NCBI GenBank assembly: GCA_023251275.1
Contig: JAHEZC010000132.1
Coordinates: forward strand, 1,486 to 7,128
Direction of reading: 5' to 3'
From: Parafilimonas sp.
Lineage (GTDB): Bacteria; Bacteroidota; Bacteroidia; Chitinophagales; Chitinophagaceae
Length of the DNA stretch: 5,643 nucleotides
Shown: one piece after another, positions 1 to 4,906 of the stretch
How positions within the stretch are numbered: position 1 is the stretch's first letter
How the letters are laid out: each line of letters opens with the position of its first letter
Notes under the pieces: generated by a model
The model's input: the letters and a program-made list of their open reading frames with translations, nothing else
Told to the model about the DNA's origin: nothing
Databases searched by the model: none
Position numbers and translations under genes: made by a program

Positions 1-20
1 AAGAAAGATAAAACCTTATT

Positions 21-530
21 ATGATGCATTATACTCCGGCGGAGCTTATTCATTTATATCAATTAAAGCCGCATCCTGAAGGTGGATATTATAACGAAAC
101 TTACCGCTCTTCTGAAACATTCTCTGGTAAAGCCCTGCCTCAAAGATTTACAGGCGACAGGTATTTTTCTACAGCCATTTATTTCCTCCTGGTGCAGGGA
201 AATTTTTCTGTATTTCACAGAATCAAAAGCGATGAATGCTGGCATTTTTATGCCGGGCAAACCTTGAACATCTATATTATTAGTGCAGATTCATCATTGC
301 AAATTGTGAGATTGGGGAATAATATCCGCAAAGGAGAAGTCTTTCAGTTTGTTGTTCCTGCAAATGCCTGGTTTGCTTCTGCGCCTGATAAAAATTCAAT
401 TTATAGTTTTGTCGGTTGCACCGTATCGCCGGGATTCGATTTCACCGATTTTGAAATAGCTGACAGAAGTGAATTGATAAAACTCTTTCCTCAGCATAAA
501 GACCTGGTGACACAGTTAACAAGAAAATAA
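21..530 (+). CDS. Cupin superfamily protein, DUF985 (cupin_5) family
   Basis: A 169-residue protein that matches the DUF985/cupin_5 family along its whole length. Family-typical segments, in order: HPEGGYYNETYRS (about residues 18-30), STAIYFLL (50-57), FHRIKSDECWHFYAG (65-79, with His66, Glu72 and His75 as likely pocket residues on the cupin barrel), FVVPANAWFAS (110-120) and CTVSPGFDFTDFEI (133-146). The family forms a small single-domain beta barrel, and yeast YML079w is a structurally known relative. The biochemical role is not established, so no reaction is assigned. There is no signal peptide or membrane segment, so it is probably cytosolic. Two adjacent ATG codons (21 and 24) are possible starts and differ by one residue. 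Upstream there is only an A/G-rich stretch (AAGAAAG at 1-7) and no clear ribosome site. The promoter lies outside the window. It is convergent with the membrane-protein gene ending at 566, with a 35-base gap. Confidence 0.93.
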   Translation: MMHYTPAELIHLYQLKPHPEGGYYNETYRSSETFSGKALPQRFTGDRYFSTAIYFLLVQGNFSVFHRIKSDECWHFYAGQTLNIYIISADSSLQIVRLGNNIRKGEVFQFVVPANAWFASAPDKNSIYSFVGCTVSPGFDFTDFEIADRSELIKLFPQHKDLVTQLTRK

Positions 531-565
531 AATATTTCCTTCGAGGTATTTATTAAAATGAGATA

Positions 566-919
566 TTACAGGCTTTTCATTTTTATCACTATATATCCCA
601 ACACGCACAGCAATAAAATAATGATGACTGTAGCAATAACCCATGACAGATATTTAATTTTTCTTTTTTCTTTTTGCTCCTTATGCGATACGAGGTGCCG
701 GTGTAATTTTTTATTTAACTGATACACATATTCATCCAGCTTGCCTGCAGATTCAAACTGCTGCAATCCTTCGATAGCTTCATTTACAAAATCAGATTCA
801 GTCATTTGCTTTTCCACAGCATATTGCTCATCTTCAGGAGATTTACCTTTGATGTAATTCAGCAATTGTTCCTCATTGATCTCATCATCTGCATTCCATA
901 TATTAGTCAGGTCTTCCAT
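566..919 (-). CDS. Small single-pass membrane protein, putative anti-sigma factor
   Basis: A 117-residue protein. The N-terminal half holds LLNYIKGKSPEDEQYAVEKQ and then DFVNEAIEGLQQF (about residues 19-55). This resembles the Y-x-x-G-x-x-x-x-x-E-x-x-x-VE-x-x-M...F...A-x-EGL pattern I associate with the cytoplasmic N-termini of Bacteroidota membrane-bound regulators. A basic stretch (HKEQKEKRKIK, 79-89) precedes one hydrophobic helix (about 90-113) and a tail of a few residues. By the positive-inside rule the N-terminal domain should face the cytoplasm, as expected of a protein that holds a sigma factor at the membrane. There is no zinc-binding HxxxCxxC motif and no periplasmic FecR-like domain, so it is not a ZAS or FecR anti-sigma factor. 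Its ATG overlaps the stop of the upstream sigma gene (TAATG at 921-917), which suggests translational coupling. The anti-sigma role is inferred from context and topology. An uncharacterised membrane accessory protein is the alternative. Confidence 0.85.
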   Translation of the reverse strand: MEDLTNIWNADDEINEEQLLNYIKGKSPEDEQYAVEKQMTESDFVNEAIEGLQQFESAGKLDEYVYQLNKKLHRHLVSHKEQKEKRKIKYLSWVIATVIIILLLCVLGYIVIKMKSL

Positions 920-1485
920 TATCTTTTCATTTTCTTTTCCACCAAAATCTTCAAATTCCGTTTACCGTTTTGTATATTACTTTTAACCTGCATGAGTGTA
1001 AAGCCTGTTTCCTCGCTTATTTTATAATATGTTTTTTTGTGCAGGTAAAATAAAATTAAGCATGTTTTCTGCTCATTGTTCAATTCATTTAACGACAGTT
1101 CAATGTATGAAAGCAATTTATCTTTTTCAAAATGTTCTTTTAAAGGCTGTGCGTCTTCATCTATCGTAAATATATCATGCAGTTCTTTTGATGGTTTGCT
1201 GGTTTTATCACGAAGCTTCATCAAACATAAATTTCGTGTCACCATATAGAGCCAGCTTTTAAAATATTCTACCTTATATTTTTGCAATTCAATAATCACT
1301 TTCAGAAAAACCTGCTGCACCGCGTCTTTTGCTTCTTCTTCATTTTTCAGATACTTCATACAAACACCTAACAGCAGGAGCGTATAACGCTGCAACAAAA
1401 TTCCCAGGCACCGCTTGTCTCCGGTGTTATAAAACTTTTCAAGCAGTTCATTGTCGCTTATATCATGGTGTGCATCTTTGTTCAC
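919..1485 (-). CDS. ECF-type RNA polymerase sigma-70 factor
   Basis: A 188-residue protein if started at GTG 1485. Sigma region 2 covers about residues 26-92, with core helices around YLKNEEEAKDAVQQVF (45-60) and FKSWLYMVTRNLCLMKLRD (75-93). Sigma region 4 covers about 125-183, with the helix-turn-helix around YYKISEETGFTLMQVKSNIQ (153-172). There is no region 1.1 or 3, so this is an extracytoplasmic-function (group IV) factor of normal length. The open frame continues upstream to a TTG at 1614, but that extension runs through AT-rich and repeated spacer DNA and encodes nothing sigma-like, so I reject it. GTG 1485 places DNELLEKF about 10 residues from the N-terminus, as in most ECF factors. 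GTG 1524 (201 residues) is a possible alternative. Neither start has a good ribosome site. The gene is followed by, and translationally coupled to, a membrane protein. The target promoters and signal cannot be read from the window. Confidence 0.9.
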   Translation of the reverse strand: MNKDAHHDISDNELLEKFYNTGDKRCLGILLQRYTLLLLGVCMKYLKNEEEAKDAVQQVFLKVIIELQKYKVEYFKSWLYMVTRNLCLMKLRDKTSKPSKELHDIFTIDEDAQPLKEHFEKDKLLSYIELSLNELNNEQKTCLILFYLHKKTYYKISEETGFTLMQVKSNIQNGKRNLKILVEKKMKR

Positions 1486-1550
1486 TTTGTAAAGTAAATA
1501 TTTTCTTACAGTAGGATGCTGCACTTTACAAATTCCATAACGTGATTCGG

Positions 1551-1578
1551 GAAATTGAAAATTTAAAATTGAAAAATG
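1551..1578. repeat. AT-rich degenerate heptamer tandem repeat
   Basis: Four consecutive 7-base units can be read: GAAATTG, AAAATTT, AAAATTG and AAAAATG. They lie in the divergent spacer between the sigma gene and the methyltransferase gene. The units are imperfect copies of an AAAATTG-like heptamer. The period matches the neighbouring ACAAACK block, although the registers differ. Low-complexity AT-rich sequence could give this by chance, so confidence is moderate. Confidence 0.5.
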
Positions 1579-1589
1579 CAGGATTAACC

Positions 1590-1624
1590 ACAAACGACAA
1601 ACTACAAACGACAAACTTCAAACT
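1590..1624. repeat. Heptamer tandem repeat (ACAAACK), five units
   Basis: Five head-to-tail 7-base units: ACAAACG, ACAAACT, ACAAACG, ACAAACT and TCAAACT. Units 1-2 and 3-4 form an exact 14-base duplication (1590-1603 and 1604-1617). The array ends five bases before the -7 promoter element of the methyltransferase gene, so it fills the position where the -33 element and upstream promoter region would be. Seven is not a multiple of three. This supports a non-coding reading and argues against the sigma reading frame extending through it to the TTG at 1614. Confidence 0.85.
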
Positions 1625-1629
1625 CCCTC

Positions 1630-1637
1630 TATCTTTG
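1630..1637 (+). promoter_or_regulatory. Bacteroidota -7 promoter element (TATCTTTG) of the methyltransferase gene
   Basis: TATCTTTG is an exact match to the TAnnTTTG -7 element recognised by the primary sigma factor of Bacteroidota. It lies only four bases before the ATG at 1642. Since transcription normally starts a few bases after this element, the predicted start is at or next to the ATG, giving a leaderless or nearly leaderless mRNA. No TTG -33 element is seen at the usual 17-23 base spacing, which is occupied by the heptamer repeat. Confidence 0.65.
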
Positions 1638-1641
1638 CGGA

Positions 1642-2817
1642 ATGATCAAAGTGATTTTGAAGAAAAAGATTGCACAAAGAATAGCCAATGGACATCCGTG
1701 GATATTTGCCAATGAAGTAGAAAGCATTATCGGCAATGTAAATGCAGGCGATATTGTGGATGTATTTTTTGCAGAAGAAAAATTTGCAGGCCGGGGTTAC
1801 ATTAATCCCAAATCGCAGATCATCGTCCGGCTCCTTACACGAAAGAAAGAAAATATTGACGAAAACTTTTTTTATAACCGTATAGTTACTGCATGGCAAT
1901 ACAGGAGAAAAACAGGTTATACTGAAAATTGCCGCCTCATATTCGGAGAAGCTGATGAACTGCCCGCGCTTATCATTGATAAATTCAATGATTATTTTGT
2001 AATACAGACATTGTCGTTAGGCATGGATGTTTGGAAGTCTTCGATAGTAAATGCTTTGCAAAAAATATTTCAGCCCAAAGGAATTTTCGAACGGAACGAT
2101 GCACCTGTTCGTGAGCTGGAAGGCTTGACTCAACAAAAAGGATTTCTATCAGCCCCGTTTGGAACTGGTATTGTCATTAATGAAAATGGCATGAAGTTTC
2201 ATGTTGATCTTGAAAACGGGCAGAAGACGGGATACTTTCTGGATCAGCATGATAATCGCCGGGCTATTCAGCAAATCGTAAAAGACGGTGATGTGCTCGG
2301 TGCGTTTTGCTATACCGGCAGTTTTGAAATTCATGCTGCACATTATGGAGCAAAATCTGTTTTAGGATTAGATATTTCAGAAACTGCGATTGCACTTGCG
2401 AATCGTAATGCACAATTGAATAATCTGCAACAGGTATGTAAATTTGAAACATTGAATGTTTTTGATGTGCTGAAAAAATGGACGAAAGAAAAAAGACTAT
2501 ATGATGTGGTGATGCTTGACCCGCCTGCATTTACGAAGAACCGGGATAACATTCAAAAAGCGATTGCAGGATATAAAGAAATTAATTTAAGAGGCATGCA
2601 GCTATTGCACAATGGGGGCTTTTTAGTAACAAGCAGTTGTACAAATCTTATTCCGCCGGAATTGTTTTTACAGATGATTGATATGGCTGCAAAAGATGCT
2701 GGAAAAAAATTACGGCAGGTTACATTTAATACACAGGCTGCTGACCACCCTGTTATTTGGGGAATGGAAAATACCAATTATTTAAAGTTTTTGATAGCAG
2801 AAGTAAAAGATAAATAA
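1642..2817 (+). CDS. rlmI: Class I SAM-dependent rRNA (cytosine-C5) methyltransferase, RlmI family
   Basis: A 391-residue protein, about the length of E. coli RlmI (COG1092), which makes m5C1962 in 23S rRNA from S-adenosylmethionine. An N-terminal PUA-type RNA-binding domain covers about residues 1-75, with the marks NGHPWIFANEV (16-26) and AGRGYINPKSQIIVRLLTR (49-67). A central linker contains RNDAPVRELEGL (151-162). The Rossmann methyltransferase domain follows: GQKTGYFLDQ (193-202), SAM motif I in GAFCYTGSFEIHAAHYGA (220-237), acidic SAM-ribose motif LGLDIS (241-246), motif IV LDPPAF (292-297) and the catalytic-type cysteine of SSCT (Cys333). All key motifs are present and the reading frame is intact. 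The ATG at 1642 sits next to a -7 promoter element and has no usable Shine-Dalgarno spacing. The family is secure. Identity of the target nucleotide with E. coli m5C1962 is inferred, and other COG1092 members may differ. Confidence 0.93.
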   Translation: MIKVILKKKIAQRIANGHPWIFANEVESIIGNVNAGDIVDVFFAEEKFAGRGYINPKSQIIVRLLTRKKENIDENFFYNRIVTAWQYRRKTGYTENCRLIFGEADELPALIIDKFNDYFVIQTLSLGMDVWKSSIVNALQKIFQPKGIFERNDAPVRELEGLTQQKGFLSAPFGTGIVINENGMKFHVDLENGQKTGYFLDQHDNRRAIQQIVKDGDVLGAFCYTGSFEIHAAHYGAKSVLGLDISETAIALANRNAQLNNLQQVCKFETLNVFDVLKKWTKEKRLYDVVMLDPPAFTKNRDNIQKAIAGYKEINLRGMQLLHNGGFLVTSSCTNLIPPELFLQMIDMAAKDAGKKLRQVTFNTQAADHPVIWGMENTNYLKFLIAEVKDK

Positions 2818-2873
2818 AGGCAACAGTGAAAGCTAAAATTGAAATTGGTTAACCTGAAATACATTTTTTTTAT

Positions 2874-3851
2874 TTAAAGCCAACCCGATCTTTTAAAAAG
2901 CAGGTAGATGATAAAGCACGACCCGATTGTAACCATGAGTATAAACGGGTATCCATATTCCCAATTTAATTCAGGCATAAATTTAAAGTTCATACCGTAG
3001 ATTCCTGCAATCATCGTGGGTACTGCTATGATAGCGGCCCAGCCCGTAAACTTCTTCGAAACCTCATTCTGGGAAATAGAAATAAGAGAGAAATTTGCCT
3101 CAAGCGCTGTAGTCAACAACTCTCTTGCATTATCAACGATTTCATTTATGCGGATTGCATGATCATAAATGTCTCGGAAATAAGGACGCGTATCCTCTGA
3201 AATTGTTTCAAGGTCAACACGTGTGAGTCGGTTGCACATATCTACCAATGGAGAAACAGCCCGTTTTACTTCGAGCAATTCGCGTTTGAGCCGGTATATA
3301 TGGGCTGTCGTCTCACGGCTCGGTTTTCCGGCGAATATTTTTTCTTCAAGCATTTCAAGATCTTCTTCAAGCGCATCAATAACGGGGAAATACTGATCTA
3401 CAATCGAATCCATAACGGCATACAATGCAAAGCCTTGTCCCTTCCGCAGCAAGTGCGGCATACTTTCACACCTTGCACGAACTTCTGCATAGGAAATGGA
3501 TGAACCATGACGAACAGAAATCAGATAGTTGTGGCCTACAAAAAAATGAGTTTCACCAAATTCAATTTTCCGCTGTCCATGGTTTATCTGAGCAGTACGC
3601 AACACAATAAAAAGCGACTCGCCATAAGTTTCAATCTTTGGCCGCTGGTGAGCACGGTGCGCATCTTCTATTGCAAGATCATGCAGGCAAAATTCACGCT
3701 GGATCTTTACAAGCGTTTCCGTGCTTGGTTCGTGAAGTCCTATCCAGACAAATTTTTCCGGTTGCCTGAGCACTTCATTAATATTGTGTATTTCGACGTT
3801 TGCAACACGACGGCCATCGGAATATGCCGCACAATTAACAACTTCATTCAT
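2874..3851 (-). CDS. corA: CorA-type magnesium/cobalt transport channel
   Basis: A 325-residue protein of normal CorA length. CorA channels are homopentamers of the inner membrane that let Mg2+ (and Co2+ or Ni2+) enter the cell, gated by Mg2+ bound to the cytoplasmic funnel. The cytoplasmic N-terminal domain covers about residues 1-255 and includes VWIGLHEPS, DLAIEDAHRAHQRPKIETY and the long acidic and basic helices around DALEEDLEMLEEKIF (about 159-173). TM1 is about 267-285 and ends in the invariant YGMNF signature (GMN at 286-288). The short periplasmic loop contains MPEL, and TM2 is about 301-319, ending in a basic tail (FKRSGWL). An in-frame stop lies a few codons upstream of ATG 3851, so this is the first ATG available; no clear ribosome site precedes it. 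It is convergent with the methyltransferase gene (56-base gap) and divergent from the Nudix gene. Transport of Zn2+ or another divalent ion by some family members cannot be excluded. Confidence 0.95.
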   Translation of the reverse strand: MNEVVNCAAYSDGRRVANVEIHNINEVLRQPEKFVWIGLHEPSTETLVKIQREFCLHDLAIEDAHRAHQRPKIETYGESLFIVLRTAQINHGQRKIEFGETHFFVGHNYLISVRHGSSISYAEVRARCESMPHLLRKGQGFALYAVMDSIVDQYFPVIDALEEDLEMLEEKIFAGKPSRETTAHIYRLKRELLEVKRAVSPLVDMCNRLTRVDLETISEDTRPYFRDIYDHAIRINEIVDNARELLTTALEANFSLISISQNEVSKKFTGWAAIIAVPTMIAGIYGMNFKFMPELNWEYGYPFILMVTIGSCFIIYLLFKRSGWL

Positions 3852-3914
3852 ACGGCTTGCATATTATTTGTTCAATGTCTTGTGATAACTGAATAAATAT
3901 AAGCAATAGTTTTT

Positions 3915-3934
3915 GAAATTATTTCGGAAATTTC
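3915..3934. promoter_or_regulatory. Tandem palindromes in the corA/Nudix divergent spacer (possible operator)
   Basis: Two perfect palindromic units sit one base apart: GAAATTATTTC (3915-3925, centred on one T) and GAAATTTC (3927-3934). The outer arms GAAATT and AATTTC also pair as one larger inverted repeat. The location, in the 114-base divergent spacer between corA and the Nudix gene, suits a regulator-binding site. The sequence is AT-rich and chance is a real alternative. Confidence 0.25.
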
Positions 3935-3965
3935 ATTGCTGATACTGCTGATCTTAAAAGATAAT

Positions 3966-4442
3966 ATGATGAAAAAACAAAGTGCCGGGGTACTTCTTTA
4001 TCGGTTTATAAAAAACTCAATGGAAATATTTCTTGTTCATCCCGGAGGCCCATTCTGGAAAAATAAGGACAAGGGAAGCTGGTCAATTCCCAAAGGGGAA
4101 TTCAAAGACGATGAAGATGCATTGGATGCAGCAAAGCGTGAGTTTTGTGAAGAGACGGGAAGCAATATTTCGGGGCAATTCATAAAATTTTCTCCCATTA
4201 AACAAAAAAGCGGTAAGCTGATTTTTTGCTGGGCAGTGCAGGGTGATATTGACAAGGAAGAAATCCGGAGTAACACATTTGAACTGGAATGGCCGCCACA
4301 CTCAGGAGCAAAACAGGAATTTCCTGAAATTGATAAATCGGGATGGTTTAATGTGACCAAGGCAAAAGAAAAAATTATTCCAGCTCAGGCAGCATTGATA
4401 GATGAACTGATGGAAAAAGTAAAAGAAAAAGGAGCGGATTGA
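3966..4442 (+). CDS. Nudix hydrolase (COG4119-like predicted NTP pyrophosphohydrolase)
   Basis: A protein of 157-158 residues, starting at ATG 3966 or the adjacent ATG 3969. Numbering from 3969, the Nudix box runs from Gly43 to about Ser65 and fits G-x5-E-x7-R-E-F-C-E-E-T-G. Glu49, Arg57, Glu58, Glu61 and Glu62 are in place for Mg2+ binding and catalysis. The final hydrophobic position is Ser, a minor deviation. The N-terminal part SAGVLLYR...FLVHPGGPFW (5-30) followed by SWSIPKGE (37-44) is characteristic of the COG4119 subfamily. The family hydrolyses nucleoside diphosphates linked to another group, but this subfamily's substrate is not established. There is no signal peptide, so it should be cytosolic. 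An in-frame TTG at 3936 would add a hydrophobic leader (LILLILKDN) that matches no family feature, so I reject it. Only a weak AAAAG (3956-3960) precedes the start. Confidence 0.92.
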   Translation: MMKKQSAGVLLYRFIKNSMEIFLVHPGGPFWKNKDKGSWSIPKGEFKDDEDALDAAKREFCEETGSNISGQFIKFSPIKQKSGKLIFCWAVQGDIDKEEIRSNTFELEWPPHSGAKQEFPEIDKSGWFNVTKAKEKIIPAQAALIDELMEKVKEKGAD

Positions 4443-4511
4443 TTCGCTATTCAGCACACAGCAATCTTATACAGATTTATACATCAGATATTTTGTAATG
4501 ATATCCTTTTA

Positions 4512-4694
4512 TCAGTTTTCTTTAGGTGGCGGAATTTCAGCCGGCGAAGGTTTCGCCGGTTCCTCAGCAGGAATTTCTTCAGGCTCTTCTTCCGGCAAAT
4601 TGGGGTTTTCCGGAATGGTTTCAGGCCGCACTTCCGGTTTTTCCTGAGGGTTTGGAACTTCCGACGGTGTATCCGGCGATTTCTTTTTAGCCAT
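4512..4694 (-). CDS. Small proline/glutamate-rich disordered protein
   Basis: A 60-residue protein in which 17 residues are Pro and 14 are Glu. It has no aromatic residue and no Cys, Gly or His. After a basic start (MAKKKS) it consists of short P-E steps such as LPEEEPEEIPAEEP (33-46) and ends with AEIPPPKEN. It must be intrinsically disordered. There is no signal peptide or membrane segment. An A-rich leader (TTAAAGAAAATATT) precedes the ATG, as is usual in Bacteroidota. Regular alternation of Pro and Glu over the full frame, with clean start and stop codons, argues that it is translated. Small P/E-rich proteins of this kind recur as hypothetical proteins in Bacteroidota, from memory, and I know no function. 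It stands alone, convergent with the Nudix gene (69-base gap). Confidence 0.75.
   Translation of the reverse strand: MAKKKSPDTPSEVPNPQEKPEVRPETIPENPNLPEEEPEEIPAEEPAKPSPAEIPPPKEN
4541..4573. repeat. Two consecutive inverted repeats inside the Pro/Glu-protein gene
   Basis: CCGGCGAA (4541-4548) and TTCGCCGG (4552-4559) are perfect reverse complements around the 3-base spacer GGT. Directly after them, TTCCT (4560-4564) and AGGAA (4569-4573) pair around CAGC. The first stem is GC-rich in an otherwise AT-rich window and could form on either strand. On the minus strand it lies 27 bases before the stop codon of the small Pro/Glu gene. On the plus strand it lies about 100 bases after the Nudix gene. 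No run of T follows on either strand, so it is not a standard intrinsic terminator. Codon usage for Pro (CCG), Glu (GAA) and Ala could create it by chance. Confidence 0.6.
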
Positions 4695-4906
4695 AATATT
4701 TTCTTTAAGGTTTATTTATAAGCCTAAGGAATAAATCTCCGGTGTGTGAGGATTTTATGTTGTCAGTACTTTTGGTTCAATACCGGGAACTGCAAAATGC
4801 GTTCCGATGTTATCGTGCAGTATCTCTTATCCGATATTTCACGCACAACGCAGTCTGCTTTTCCTGATAATATCTCCTAAAAAAAATTCGGTATTTATTA
4901 ATTCAT
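4695..4906. other. Intergenic spacer with no supported gene
   Basis: This is the 212-base gap between the Pro/Glu-protein start and the DUF1080 stop. It must hold the Pro/Glu gene's promoter, but no TAnnTTTG element is visible on the minus strand. It contains a run of eight A (T on the minus strand) just after the DUF1080 gene, at about 4878-4885. No stem precedes that run, so I do not call a terminator. Confidence 0.5.

Noticed and set aside
531..565. CCT-TCG-AGG mini stem between the cupin and membrane-protein genes as a bidirectional terminator
   Set aside because: Only three pairs form, the flanks do not extend the stem, and there is no clean T run.
1486..1614. N-terminal extension of the sigma factor to TTG 1614
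   Set aside because: The added residues run through the heptamer repeats and AT-rich spacer, show no sigma homology, and would make the protein longer than usual ECF factors.
1590..1624. CRISPR-like array
   Set aside because: The units are 7 bases and directly adjacent, with no spacers and no cas genes.
2847..2871. GGTTAACC palindrome followed by eight T, as a terminator between rlmI and corA
   Set aside because: The palindrome has no loop and cannot form a useful hairpin, and no other GC-rich stem precedes the T run.
3507..3896. 129-codon plus-strand frame antisense to corA
   Set aside because: It is a shadow of the clearly homologous CorA frame, has no domain, and spans the divergent spacer.
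3936..3965. TTG 3936 as the Nudix start, adding a hydrophobic leader
   Set aside because: The family begins directly with the MKKQSAGVLLYR-like segment, and two ATG codons at 3966 and 3969 fit this. The leader is spacer sequence containing direct repeats.
4757..4867. 36-codon plus-strand ORF with GAGGA four bases before its ATG
   Set aside because: The composition looks like random translation, there is no recognised motif, and Shine-Dalgarno matches are weak evidence in this phylum.
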